A DNA stretch of 64,000 nt from Rheinheimera sp. EpRS3 (GTDB lineage Bacteria; Pseudomonadota; Gammaproteobacteria; Enterobacterales; Alteromonadaceae), in contig NZ_LNQS01000009.1 of assembly GCF_001513785.1 (NCBI RefSeq), positions 248,001-312,000 of the forward strand. The letters run 5' to 3'. Each line of letters opens with the position of its first letter. Position 1 is the first letter of the stretch. The notes under the pieces were generated by a model, which was given only the letters and a program-made list of their open reading frames with translations, was not told where the DNA came from and did not search any database. A program made the position numbers and the translations under genes. Shown here one piece after another: positions 35,069 through 44,103 of the stretch.

Positions 35069-36145
35069 CTACTTCACTATCCTGGGCTGGCGGCTTTGCA
35101 GCCGTTTCTGGCGAAAGTGCGAAATAATACGCCAAATATTTTGCAGGCTATACAGATAAGCCCCAAACACGGCTAAAAATAACAGCAACATAACCAGATC
35201 CGGCACCAACAGGTATTCGCCGATAATACCAATACAGGCAAAAATACAGGCTAAAGAGGTAATTAACGCCAGTGACTCGCGCGAGCTTAAGCCTAACCGC
35301 AGCGAAATATGGTGCAGGTGCTCCCGATCAGCCTGAAACGGCGACTGCCCTTTACGAATACGCCGCACCATAATGGCGATCATATCCATCAGCGGTATAG
35401 CAATAATCCACAGTGCTGTTACCGGGCGAAAGCTAGCGCTTTCGCTTTGGGTGCCAATAATTAGCAGCCAAATTACGCTCAGGCCAATTAACATACTGCC
35501 GGCATCGCCCATAAAAATACGCCGCCCGGGCACCAAATTAAGGTTACATGCCAGGTAAGGCAGCATCGCCAGCACCACCACCAGCGCCATAGCGGCATGC
35601 AGTTGCTGGCCCCACAACGACATAAAAATAGCGATAGTGACAAAACTGACCATGCTAAGCATACCGGCCAGGCCGTCGATGCCGTCGGTCATGTTAAACG
35701 CATTGATGGCGGCTATTACCGCAATCAGCGTAACCGGAATACCCAGCACACCAAGTTCTACCACACCTAAGCCAAACAAGTCGCCTAAGCTACCCAGATG
35801 CAAATTCAGGCTGTATGTCATGGCAAGCCCCACCAGGGTCTGAATAGCCAGGCGCAGTTTTACGCTTAAATCGAGGTAATCATCAAATACCCCCAGCAAC
35901 ACTATGGTGCCACTGCACAGCAGATAATAAATGGGCTCTATGCTGCTGTCGGCAAATAACAGCAGCGCCAGACTTAAACCACAGTAAGTGGCTATGCCGC
36001 CAATCAGCGGTACGGCACCCTGATGTTGTTTGCGGCCGCGCGGAATATCGACCAGACCCACGCGGACAGACAGCGGGTATAAAAAGGCAATAGCCACACA
36101 GGATGTGATAAAGGCAGCGAGATAAAGGCTAATATGTTCAGGCAT
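35069..36145 (-). CDS. Undecaprenyl-phosphate sugar-1-phosphate transferase, WecA-like
   Basis: 358-residue polytopic membrane enzyme of the MraY/WecA family (about 11 helices), which starts the repeat unit by putting a sugar phosphate, most often GlcNAc-1-phosphate, on undecaprenyl phosphate. Diagnostic cytoplasmic motifs are all present: DDYLDLSVKLRL (about 88-99), NAFNMTDGIDGLAGM (about 148-162), GDAGSMLIGL (about 214-223) and HLHHISLRLGL. First gene of the minus-strand half; it diverges from the glycosyltransferases across a 173-bp promoter region. Confidence 0.9.
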   Translation of the reverse strand: MPEHISLYLAAFITSCVAIAFLYPLSVRVGLVDIPRGRKQHQGAVPLIGGIATYCGLSLALLLFADSSIEPIYYLLCSGTIVLLGVFDDYLDLSVKLRLAIQTLVGLAMTYSLNLHLGSLGDLFGLGVVELGVLGIPVTLIAVIAAINAFNMTDGIDGLAGMLSMVSFVTIAIFMSLWGQQLHAAMALVVVLAMLPYLACNLNLVPGRRIFMGDAGSMLIGLSVIWLLIIGTQSESASFRPVTALWIIAIPLMDMIAIMVRRIRKGQSPFQADREHLHHISLRLGLSSRESLALITSLACIFACIGIIGEYLLVPDLVMLLLFLAVFGAYLYSLQNIWRIISHFRQKRLQSRQPRIVK

Positions 36146-36318
36146 TTAACTTTCCGGTTTGCGCTCAGGGTTATAGTTATTCAGCCAGGCGTCAGCTAAA
36201 ATCCGTTATTACTATGCCGTTTTCGGCGTGGCCAGCAATGCCTTATAAACTAAGTGTTTTCTGGCCAGACAACAAGTATTGTACACAGTCATTGTGACTG
36301 TCAGGATGAAATTTAAGC

Positions 36319-37374
36319 GTGCAAGCAGCTAACAGCAACATTTTAATTATCAGTAACATGGGGCCTAAGCCGTCATCACCATTTCAGGGCAAATTTGTGC
36401 ATAATCAGGTGTGGGCACTGGCTGCGTGTCATCCTGCTTATCATTATATGCGCTGGCACAGTGACTCTTTGCTGAACAAATTATTGAAATATCCCGTTTT
36501 TCTGCTGGATTTTATCTGGCGTTTTATTCTTACCCGCCGTCGTTTTGATATAGTGCATGTGCATTTCTTTTATCCCACTATCTGGCTGGCGTTATTGTAT
36601 AAAGCGGTGCGAAACCGCAAAGTGAAAATTGTAGTGACCTGCCACGGCAGTGATATTTATAAGTATCAGCCGCCTGGTAAAGCGTACCGCTGGTGCGCGC
36701 GTAAGGTCGATCAATGGATTTTCGCCAGCAAGGCGCTGGCACAGCATTTTACGTTGCCAACTAAACGCGCCGTGGTATTGCCGGCGGGCATCAGTGAGCT
36801 ATTTCGCCAGGTTGAGCCATTAAGCTGGCAGCAAAAAACCATAGATGTATTGTACGTTGGCAGCCTGGATCACAACAAAGGTATGGACCGCCTGTTGGCA
36901 TTGCTGCCGGCCATCAGTGATAAAAAAGTGGTAATAGCTGGCTCTGGCCCCTGGCTGGATAAACTGCAATCGGCGGCAAGGCAGTTCCCGAACGTGCTGG
37001 TAGTGGGGCCAAAAGATAGCCTGGCACTGAAACAGTTATACAGCCAGGCCCGCTGTTTTGTCAGTTTGTCACGCCATGAAGCCTTTGGGTTAGTGATGGC
37101 AGAAGCCATGGCATGTTATACGCCGGTAATCGCCACACAAACAGATGGCGCCAACGAGCAGATAAAAGCGCTTAGCAATGGTATTCTTATCAGCCAGCAA
37201 GAAACAGAGCAACAGCTTGTGGTGGCGTTTACCCATGCTATTGAGCGCATGTGGCAGCATAGCCCGGCAGAATATCAGCGCATGCAGCAACAGGCCCGCG
37301 CCACTGCTGAGCAGTATTTGCTGGGCCAGGTGGTAAATGAATTACAACAGCTTTATCAGGAAATCCTATTATGA
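36319..37374 (+). CDS. Glycosyltransferase family 4
   Basis: 351 residues with the GT-B layout. N-terminal acceptor domain: NILIISNMGPKPSSPFQGKF, FDIVHVHFFYPTIWLALL and VVTCHGSDIYKYQPPG. C-terminal donor domain: DVLYVGSLDHNKGMDRLLAL, then SRHEAFGLVMAEAMACYTPV containing the E-x7-E motif. Cytoplasmic, acting on the growing lipid-linked oligosaccharide. The start is GTG at 36319 with a distant AGGA; no ATG gives a complete N-terminal strand. It overlaps the next gene by 4 bp. Confidence 0.88.
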   Translation: MQAANSNILIISNMGPKPSSPFQGKFVHNQVWALAACHPAYHYMRWHSDSLLNKLLKYPVFLLDFIWRFILTRRRFDIVHVHFFYPTIWLALLYKAVRNRKVKIVVTCHGSDIYKYQPPGKAYRWCARKVDQWIFASKALAQHFTLPTKRAVVLPAGISELFRQVEPLSWQQKTIDVLYVGSLDHNKGMDRLLALLPAISDKKVVIAGSGPWLDKLQSAARQFPNVLVVGPKDSLALKQLYSQARCFVSLSRHEAFGLVMAEAMACYTPVIATQTDGANEQIKALSNGILISQQETEQQLVVAFTHAIERMWQHSPAEYQRMQQQARATAEQYLLGQVVNELQQLYQEILL

Positions 37375-38120
37375 CTGAAGCCAGTGCAGCAGTATTGGGC
37401 CAACAGATCCCCCAGGTAAAAGTAGGGCCGGTACAGGTGTCCTCGTTTGCTGATATGCAGCAGTTACTTGAGTTTATTGTGCGTGAAGACGGCAGCGTGT
37501 ATGCCGGTTCAGCTATTGCTATTAATCCGGAAAAAGTGCTGACAGCCATGCGTAACCCGCAAATTGAAGCAGTGATCAGCGGTGCGGACATCCGTTATGC
37601 CGATGGTATCGGTGTTGTTAAGGTCATGCGCAAACGGCTGAAAAAAAACGTGCAGCGTATTCCAGGCTGTGAGCTGTGGCAAAAGCTGATGCTGCGCGCT
37701 GCACAATATAAAGTGCCGGTGTTTATTGTTGGCGCCAAGCCTGAAGTAAACCAGCAAACGGCTGATAAACTGCGCGCCCAACAGGTTAACCTGGTAGGGG
37801 CGGTAGACGGTTATTTTAAAGATGAAGCCGTACTTATTGAGCAAATAAAGCAAAGTGGTGCCCGTATAGTCAGTATTGCGATGGGATCGCCCAAGCAGGA
37901 GCTATTGATCCAGCGTATCCGGGCGCAGCACCCGGATTGTTTTTATATGGGTGTTGGCGGCACTTATGATGTGTTTACCGGCAATGTAAAACGTGCACCG
38001 GAACTTTGGTGTAAGCTGAATTTAGAATGGGCTTACCGTTTGTTGTCACAGCCTAGCCGTATTGGCCGCCAGTTAGGGCTGCTGCGGTATGTCTGGTGGT
38101 ATTGGACAGGTAAAATTTAA
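37371..38120 (+). CDS. WecG/TagA/CpsF-family glycosyltransferase
   Basis: 249 residues. The family core AIAINPEKVLTAMRNPQIEA, ADIRYADGIGVVKVMRKRL, FIVGAKPEVNQQTADKLRAQ, AMGSPKQELLIQRIRAQHP and MGVGGTYDVFTGNVKRAPEL is complete. Members transfer ManNAc, ManNAcA or a similar sugar to the undecaprenyl-linked first sugar, so it would act just after the WecA-like enzyme. ATGA overlap with the preceding gene indicates coupled translation. Confidence 0.92.
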   Translation: MTEASAAVLGQQIPQVKVGPVQVSSFADMQQLLEFIVREDGSVYAGSAIAINPEKVLTAMRNPQIEAVISGADIRYADGIGVVKVMRKRLKKNVQRIPGCELWQKLMLRAAQYKVPVFIVGAKPEVNQQTADKLRAQQVNLVGAVDGYFKDEAVLIEQIKQSGARIVSIAMGSPKQELLIQRIRAQHPDCFYMGVGGTYDVFTGNVKRAPELWCKLNLEWAYRLLSQPSRIGRQLGLLRYVWWYWTGKI

Positions 38121-38139
38121 CGTCCGGGATGGAGTTAAG

Positions 38140-39042
38140 ATGGAAAAACAACAGCAGTTACCACTAATCAGTGTTTATATGCCCACCTTTAACCGGGTGA
38201 GTATGGCTATTCGTGCAATAGAGTCGGTACTGGCACAGGACTACAGCAACATAGAGTTGCTGGTGGTAGACGATGCCTCAACCGACGACACCTGGCATGT
38301 GCTGACTAACAAATACATTAATGATGAACGCATAAGGTTTTTTCGCCAAAGTAAGGGCCAGGGCGCCTGCGCGGCCCGTAACCGGGCAATATCTGAAGCA
38401 AAGGGCGATTTTGTTACCGGTATTGACGATGACGATGAGTTTTTACCACAGCGTTTGAGCAGCCTGTATAACGCTTATGACGACAAATACAGCTGTGTCT
38501 GCTCCGGCTATATCTGGGATTATGGCACAGTGCAGAAAAAGCTGTTTGCCAGCCGCAGTGTTGTGGCTTTACCAGAGCTACTGGATTTGCACACCTTGTC
38601 TAATCAGGCGCTGGTGCGGCGCGAGCGTATGCTGGAGCTGGGTGGGTTTGATATCGGCCTGGCAGCCTTTCAGGATTATGATATGTGGGTGCGGGTGGTG
38701 CAGGCTTATGGCCCGGCACTGCGTATTGCTGATGCCAGCTACAAAGTTAATGTGGGCCATGAACTGGGCCGCATTACCAACTCTCCCAAACGGTTGGATG
38801 CGCATAAACAGTTTGTTGCCAAGCACCGGGTACATATGAGCGAGCGCAACCTGCAAAACCAGATGTTTTACCGCCAGAGTATGGAGCAAATTCCGTTAAC
38901 ATTGCTCGGGCTTGTCAGCAGCTGTCGTTATGGCCTGGTAAAACTGAAATGGCGTTACTACCTTAAACACAAACTGGGTGCGCTCAGCCGCTGGCGCATT
39001 AAAGTGTTTAGTAAAGGCTTGGCCGGACTATTTAAAAAATAA
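38140..39042 (+). CDS. Glycosyltransferase family 2
   Basis: 300 residues. A GT-A domain at the N-terminus begins LISVYMPTFNRVSMAIRAIE and has the acidic motifs VVDDASTDDTW (about 45-55) and GIDDDDEFLPQR (the D-x-D site, about 97-108). A C-terminal helical, basic part without clear transmembrane segments may lie on the membrane surface. A start at 38089 is open, but ATG at 38140 with GGAG upstream is preferred. Its stop overlaps the next start (TAATG). Confidence 0.88.
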   Translation: MEKQQQLPLISVYMPTFNRVSMAIRAIESVLAQDYSNIELLVVDDASTDDTWHVLTNKYINDERIRFFRQSKGQGACAARNRAISEAKGDFVTGIDDDDEFLPQRLSSLYNAYDDKYSCVCSGYIWDYGTVQKKLFASRSVVALPELLDLHTLSNQALVRRERMLELGGFDIGLAAFQDYDMWVRVVQAYGPALRIADASYKVNVGHELGRITNSPKRLDAHKQFVAKHRVHMSERNLQNQMFYRQSMEQIPLTLLGLVSSCRYGLVKLKWRYYLKHKLGALSRWRIKVFSKGLAGLFKK

Positions 39043-40322
39043 TGTCGTTTGCTACGCTAACTTCACCGTTGCAGCAGCGCAGCGATAAACTGCTGTGCTG
39101 GCTTATCCCGCTGTTTTTGCTGGTAGATTGCATTAACGGCGCTCTGCTGCAGTTACATGGTGTCAGCTATGGTTTGTCGGTGTTTTACAAGCTGTTATTA
39201 CTGCTGTTAATGACCTTAGCTTTACTGGTGCAACAACCCAGGGTTGTGCTGGGCCTGCTGCTGTTACTGCTTTTAATGCTGTTGGGCCCGGCGCTGCAGT
39301 GGCCGGTTTTAGCGCAGCGCTGGTGGCTGGCCGACATTCAACTGGCCATTAAAGCCTTAAGCCCGCTGCTGGCTTTTGCTTATTTCGTGTCTTTGCAGCA
39401 ACGTTTACCTGCAACAGCGCAACTGCTGTTTAAACACACACTGATTATTAGTGCTTTGGTGCTGCTGCTAAATGCTCTGGCCGGTTTGGCCGGTTTTGGT
39501 TTTACCGCCTATCAGCCGCTTGACGGCGTAGCGCAATCTTTCTTAGGCATTAAAGGCTTTTTTTACTCCACCAATGAATTGTCGGCCGTGCTGCTGGCGC
39601 TAAGTTGCGCCTTGCTGGTGCTTTGCTGGCCGCTGCATAAACTGGCGTACTGGGGCATCAGCGCTACCGCTTTGGTTATCGCCTTACTACTGCTGACTAA
39701 AACCGGTTTATTTGGTGTGTTGCTGCTGGTGCTGCTTATTCCGTTACTGATGCAACCGCTTAGCTTTTGGCAGCGCCAGCGCAAGCTGGTGTACTGGCTA
39801 ATGCTGGCAATGGTGTTGGTGCTGCTGGCTGTGCTGTTTAACGGCGAAAGCCTGTTAAAGCTGCTGGGGATATACGACAAACTGAATTTTGTTTATCAGC
39901 AGCGTGGCATCAGCGGTATTTTGCTGTCATCACGTGATTACTACGCCGGGCGTATCTGGCAAACCACCGCCGAGCACTATACCGACTGGCAACGTATGTT
40001 GGGTGTGGGCCAGGGTGGGGTAGCGCTATATCTGAAAAAATATTTTGCCGAGCTGGATTGGTTTGACTTGCTGGTATTTCACGGACTGGCTGGCGTGCTG
40101 GCGTTTGTACTGTGTTTTGCCATGTTTTTCCGCAGCAGCTGGAAGCATAGGGCCAGTGGCGCAGGGCGCAGTCTGTTGCTGTTAAACCTGCTGTTATTGC
40201 TGGTATCGTCAGTGGCCGGACACATTTTAACGTCTGGTATGTTGTGGCTGCCGTGGGCATTGTGCAATGCGTTGCTGGTACACCAGCATCAGGCAAGGAG
40301 TAAAGATGAAAGATATTCTTGA
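39042..40322 (+). CDS. O-antigen/polysaccharide polymerase, Wzy-like
   Basis: 426 residues, very Leu-rich, with about ten to twelve transmembrane helices and one longer loop after residue 270 (KLNFVYQQRGISGILLSSRD and YYAGRIWQTTAEHYTDWQRM). This fits O-antigen polymerase/ligase proteins, which are recognised by topology more than by sequence. The place in an operon with glycosyltransferases and a Wzx favours polymerase over ligase. Coupled by a one-base overlap to the gene before. Confidence 0.75.
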   Translation: MSFATLTSPLQQRSDKLLCWLIPLFLLVDCINGALLQLHGVSYGLSVFYKLLLLLLMTLALLVQQPRVVLGLLLLLLLMLLGPALQWPVLAQRWWLADIQLAIKALSPLLAFAYFVSLQQRLPATAQLLFKHTLIISALVLLLNALAGLAGFGFTAYQPLDGVAQSFLGIKGFFYSTNELSAVLLALSCALLVLCWPLHKLAYWGISATALVIALLLLTKTGLFGVLLLVLLIPLLMQPLSFWQRQRKLVYWLMLAMVLVLLAVLFNGESLLKLLGIYDKLNFVYQQRGISGILLSSRDYYAGRIWQTTAEHYTDWQRMLGVGQGGVALYLKKYFAELDWFDLLVFHGLAGVLAFVLCFAMFFRSSWKHRASGAGRSLLLLNLLLLLVSSVAGHILTSGMLWLPWALCNALLVHQHQARSKDERYS

Positions 40323-41007
40323 ACCCTTTATGTTTCCGCATAACCTTATGCTGTTTGGCCTGTTACTGGCGTGTATTGTGTACCGCAAAAAAGGCCTGTG
40401 GTTGCTGCTGGCGTTTTATTATCTGGCCGGTAACAGCTTTGTGGCAAATCAGGTAAGGCACTGGTATGCCGGCCATACCAGCAGTTACAGCATGACCGCA
40501 AACAGCAATGTGGTGGTGCTGGGCTGTGGTGGCTCCCAAACGGCATTACCGGCGTGCGCTAAATCGCGCCTGCAGCAACTGGCACAACTGATGCCGGATG
40601 GCGGCAGCGTGATTATGACCACCCAATACTGCAAACCTTATGTCGATTACCTGCTCAGTGTGGCAAATAATGTCGCGGTAGACTGCTTTTATGGCGGTGA
40701 TAATACCTATAAAGAATTTAACAGTTTAGCGGCCAGACAGTTAAAGCCGGATTATATTGTAACCAGTGATTTTCATGCCTGGCGGGTAAAGCAACTAACA
40801 CAGCATCATGGTTTTAGCAGCCAGGTTATTGCTACCTCCAGCCAGACGTTTCGCCGGGTAAATTGCGGTGTGAATTGCCTGTTTACCGTTAATCTGACTA
40901 ACTTCGACTTTTACAGCAAGCTAACGGCAGAATTTGCCAGTTATGCTGTTTTTGTTGTTACCCGCAGTTGGACAGACTGGTATCAGCCGGCTGAACCGGC
41001 TCATTAA
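40306..41007 (+). CDS. DUF218/YdcF-like membrane-anchored protein
   Basis: 233 residues. Two hydrophobic segments near the N-terminus (about 10-50) are followed by an alpha-beta domain with NVVVLGCGGSQT (about 66-77), a GGDNTYKEFNSLAAR block and PDYIVTSDFHAWRVKQL. These match the pattern of the ElyC/SanA/YdcF DUF218 family, some of which affect undecaprenyl-linked envelope polymers. Here the first motif is altered. ATG at 40306 has AAGGAG upstream and lies inside the polymerase gene. Its 3' end overlaps the convergent PAS gene by 4 bp. Confidence 0.65.
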   Translation: MKDILEPFMFPHNLMLFGLLLACIVYRKKGLWLLLAFYYLAGNSFVANQVRHWYAGHTSSYSMTANSNVVVLGCGGSQTALPACAKSRLQQLAQLMPDGGSVIMTTQYCKPYVDYLLSVANNVAVDCFYGGDNTYKEFNSLAARQLKPDYIVTSDFHAWRVKQLTQHHGFSSQVIATSSQTFRRVNCGVNCLFTVNLTNFDFYSKLTAEFASYAVFVVTRSWTDWYQPAEPAH

Positions 41008-42131
41008 TTCAGCTTAGCGGTGTCCGCTTTTTTAGCAGCTACTGAAATTGCCATGGCCGAGCCGAGCCACTTTTCGATGCTGCCGTCGCTGCCATACTCT
41101 GCTACCGCTTTGGTTAAATGCCAGATATAGCAGCCATCATGGCGGCGTATGCGAAATTCAATGCTGTACGGATCGCCGCTTTGTACACAATGTAGCCACT
41201 GAGCCACTACGTGCTGCTGATCATCCGGATGCACGACCTCCAGCCAGTTTTCTATTAGCTGCTCTGCCGGTAAGCCGGTGTAGTTCAGTAGCATCTGGCT
41301 GACAAAATTTACTGCACCACTTTTATCAGCAGTCCAAACAAAAATAGGCATACTGTCGGCCCACTGTTTAAAGCGTTGCTGCTCTTGCGCCAGCCGCATT
41401 TTTACCTGATGTGCCGAGTTAATCTCCTGCACTATCCCTTGCATGGTGGCTTCAGGGTTCGCAGAGGCATAACCGACAATTCTTACCCAGTGCTCTGTTT
41501 GGCCGTCTAAGTGGCAGGGGCATTCAATATCAAAAGGCTGTTGTTGCTCCAGATAATCGCTCATTAGCTGCTGTATTGCTGCCTGATAAGGCCCCTGAAA
41601 TAAACTACTGAACTGGCTTAAAGTAAAACGGGATCTACTGGCGTTAGGCAGTAAGGCTTTTGCCTCTGCCGACAGCCGAACCATGCTGGTATGAGTATCA
41701 AGGGTCCAGCGGGCAAATTTGGTGAGCTTATTCGCCAGCTGAAGTTGCTGCTTTTGTATTTCCATATCGGCGCGTTGTCTGTCTTGTTGCAGGTGCAGGT
41801 AAATAGCGGCGCGCATTTGCAGGTAAATCAGTAACAGGCAAACACAGGCACCGGCCCGGTTCGCCAACACAAAAATAAACGAAAATCCCTGCGGCGCGGC
41901 AGGAGACGTTAGTACCCCTAGCCAGATAAGTATTACAGCAGCAATAAACACGGTATGCAGTAAGCGCAATTTGTCGGTAAGGCTGGCCAGCAAAAGTAAT
42001 GGCGCATATAAAAAACCGTGGGCAAAACCAAGCTGAGTTTGGCTGTCGGCGGCAAAAATAAGTAATAACAGCAAATAAATCAGGTAAGCTGCATTATCGT
42101 TCTCGCGCAGTTGCTGGATCCAGTGACTCAT
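41004..42131 (-). CDS. Membrane PAS-domain protein without output domain
   Basis: 375 residues. About four to five N-terminal transmembrane segments (10-110) are followed by a coiled-coil linker (LQQDRQRADMEIQKQQLQLA). Two PAS-type domains follow (about 140-240 and 250-365); the second is clear, with WADSMPIFVWTADKSGAVNF, MLLNYTGLPAEQLIENWLEV, VHPDDQQ and a PAC segment GCYIWHLTKAVAEYGSDGSI. The protein ends there: no GGDEF, EAL, kinase or methyl-accepting domain. It may act through a partner. It lies head to head with the five-gene signalling operon. Confidence 0.8.
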   Translation of the reverse strand: MSHWIQQLRENDNAAYLIYLLLLLIFAADSQTQLGFAHGFLYAPLLLLASLTDKLRLLHTVFIAAVILIWLGVLTSPAAPQGFSFIFVLANRAGACVCLLLIYLQMRAAIYLHLQQDRQRADMEIQKQQLQLANKLTKFARWTLDTHTSMVRLSAEAKALLPNASRSRFTLSQFSSLFQGPYQAAIQQLMSDYLEQQQPFDIECPCHLDGQTEHWVRIVGYASANPEATMQGIVQEINSAHQVKMRLAQEQQRFKQWADSMPIFVWTADKSGAVNFVSQMLLNYTGLPAEQLIENWLEVVHPDDQQHVVAQWLHCVQSGDPYSIEFRIRRHDGCYIWHLTKAVAEYGSDGSIEKWLGSAMAISVAAKKADTAKLN

Positions 42132-42355
42132 TGCTTGTTCCCTGCCAATATACGTGCGCTAATTATGGTACAGAAGTTATTGGGTTAAAAATTATTTGTA
42201 TGCAAATGCTGTTTTCTTGTGATGTGAAATATTTCAGGTTACTGCTTAAGCAGAAATTTGGCTGTTACAGGCCTATACTGAAACCAAACAAGTTAATGAT
42301 TCTAGTCTAACTTTTATCAGCCAAATAAATTGTGCCAGAGGGTACGCAGGAACTT

Positions 42356-43321
42356 ATGTTACTGAAAAACTTTAATGTACTGGTGGTAGACGACGTAGTG
42401 CTTATGTGCGACTTCCTCTATGGCGTAGCCAAGAAAGTGCCGGGCTGTTATGCCTTTAAAGCACTGGATGGTAAAACTGCGGCCGAAACGCTGGAAAATG
42501 AGGCCATTGACTTGTTAATTACTGATATAGAAATGAAGGGCCCCACCGGGCTGGAGTTAATATATCGGGTGAGATCGGGTAGCTTTGCCAGCACTTCGCA
42601 TGATATTCCGATCATTATATTTTCAGGCAATGCTTATCTGGAGTTAATACAGCAAAGTATCAGCTATGATGTTAATGATTTTCTGGCCAAACCGATTACC
42701 GCCGATCAGTTGATACGTAAAATACAGCATCATTTACAGACAGAAAAACAGATTAAAAGTGCTGCGCATTATCTGGCGCTAAACAGCGATTTTTCTGCTA
42801 AAACTGCCGTGCCGGATGAAAACCGCAAAGTCAGTGTGGCGATAGTACGTGAGTTAAGCCATAAACCCGAAGCTGAACCTGTCGATACAGATGCCTCAAG
42901 CAAGAAAGCAGATGAAAAGGATTTTCTGTTCTGGCCTGAGCATGCCACTACCGGCTATTTCCAGATTGACCGCCGCCTGCGTAACTTTGCTTTTAATATC
43001 AGCTGTTTTCATAATGTGTTTGTTGGCAACTGCAAGCCGGTGGCAATTGAGAGTGAACGCAAAAGAGCCTGCGAAGCCTGTGATTACCTGTTTCATATTG
43101 CAAAGAACATTCAGCATAAAGAACGCCGCCATCAATTCTGGTTATTGTTTCATCAACGGCTGGAAAAATTAAAACCCTTAGCGGCAGAGCTAAACAGCGT
43201 TAACATTAAGCACCATAGTCAGGTGCTGGTGTTGTTGAAACGGCTATCTTACTGGTGGATGCAAACCTGCAACCGGCCGATTATTCAGAAAAACGATGAC
43301 GACGGAGCTGATCATGGCTGA
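42356..43321 (+). CDS. Response regulator with cysteine-containing C-terminal domain
   Basis: 321 residues. A receiver domain (about 7-125) has DD12-13, phospho-acceptor Asp57 in LLITDIEMKGPTG and a conserved Lys in DFLAKPIT. A charged linker leads to a C-terminal domain (about 195-321) containing SCFHNVFVGNCKP, a run with two close cysteines (RACEACDYLFHIA) and a helical end. The cysteines could bind a metal or sense redox state; I do not recognise the domain. ATG at 42356 (AGGA upstream) was chosen over an in-frame start eight codons earlier. First gene of the operon. Confidence 0.82.
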   Translation: MLLKNFNVLVVDDVVLMCDFLYGVAKKVPGCYAFKALDGKTAAETLENEAIDLLITDIEMKGPTGLELIYRVRSGSFASTSHDIPIIIFSGNAYLELIQQSISYDVNDFLAKPITADQLIRKIQHHLQTEKQIKSAAHYLALNSDFSAKTAVPDENRKVSVAIVRELSHKPEAEPVDTDASSKKADEKDFLFWPEHATTGYFQIDRRLRNFAFNISCFHNVFVGNCKPVAIESERKRACEACDYLFHIAKNIQHKERRHQFWLLFHQRLEKLKPLAAELNSVNIKHHSQVLVLLKRLSYWWMQTCNRPIIQKNDDDGADHG

Positions 43322-43736
43322 TGCAGCCACATTGCCGGTACTGGATCTTAACGTGCTGATTGCCATGTATGGTGATGACAGTGCAGAAACGATTACACTG
43401 GCCTTATCCGGTTTTCGCCGGGAAGCGACTCATTATGTACAACAGTTGCAGAACGCTGGGCAGCATAATATCCGGACAGATAGTGCCCGAAAAGATCATG
43501 CCCCAACAGATACTGCGCTGGCAGATATGGCACGCCTGTGTCACAGCCTGAAAAGCATGTGTGGTTTGGTGGGGGCTGCAAAACTAATGCAGTTGTGTAT
43601 GACACTTGAGCAAGCCGCCCGGCAGCAAGACCTGACAACCCTGCAGAACGAACTGCTAAAGCTAGCCGAGGTTTGGCCAGAACTGTTGTCCCAGCTTAAC
43701 CTTACCTTGCTGCAACACGGCTACCCTGATGTGTAA
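43314..43736 (+). CDS. Histidine phosphotransfer (Hpt) protein
   Basis: 140 residues. The Hpt site is His77 in LCHSLKSMCGLVGA, inside a helical bundle (about 65-135). The N-terminal part (FRREATHYVQQL) resembles the first Hpt helix, but the inserted stretch RTDSARKDHAPTDT is unusual. It should pass phosphate between the kinase and the receiver domains of this operon. ATG at 43314 has GGAG upstream; an ATG six codons earlier is also open. Overlaps are 8 bp with the gene before and 8 bp with the gene after. Confidence 0.85.
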   Translation: MADAATLPVLDLNVLIAMYGDDSAETITLALSGFRREATHYVQQLQNAGQHNIRTDSARKDHAPTDTALADMARLCHSLKSMCGLVGAAKLMQLCMTLEQAARQQDLTTLQNELLKLAEVWPELLSQLNLTLLQHGYPDV

Positions 43737-44103
43737 TATCCTGTTTATTGATGACGACGCATTTATCCTTAGTGCCTATCAGCGTATGTTGCGCGGTTCT
43801 GTTTATCAGGCCTTCTATTTACAACAGCCAGCCCAGTTGTGGCAGCAGGCTTATTTAACCTCACTAACTATAGTACTGGCTGATCAACAAATGCCGGGTA
43901 TAACCGGCACTGAGTTACTGCTACAGTTACAACAAAGTCATCCTGCAATTAAGCGCGTATTGATTAGCGGTGACCTTACTTTAGCAATAACACAGCTGGC
44001 ACCCGAGCTGACATTAGATGCAGCGTTGCCAAAACCCTGCAGCAAAGCTGCACTACTTGATTGTTTACAACGCCTTAGCGGGGAGCTTACAGCAACTACA
44101 TGA
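43729..44103 (+). CDS. Single-domain response regulator
   Basis: 124 residues, a receiver domain only: DDD8-10, phospho-acceptor Asp52 in VLADQQMPGITG, Ser80 in LISGD and Lys102 in ALPKPCS. The Asp-Gln-Gln-Met-Pro version of the site is shared with the C-terminal receiver of the next protein (DQRMP), suggesting a common origin. It probably acts as a phosphate relay or sink. It starts inside the Hpt gene and overlaps the next gene by 4 bp. Confidence 0.9.
   Translation: MCNILFIDDDAFILSAYQRMLRGSVYQAFYLQQPAQLWQQAYLTSLTIVLADQQMPGITGTELLLQLQQSHPAIKRVLISGDLTLAITQLAPELTLDAALPKPCSKAALLDCLQRLSGELTATT

Noticed and set aside
41004..42131. A second LOV domain in the membrane PAS protein
   Set aside because: Neither PAS domain has the NCRFLQ cysteine motif.
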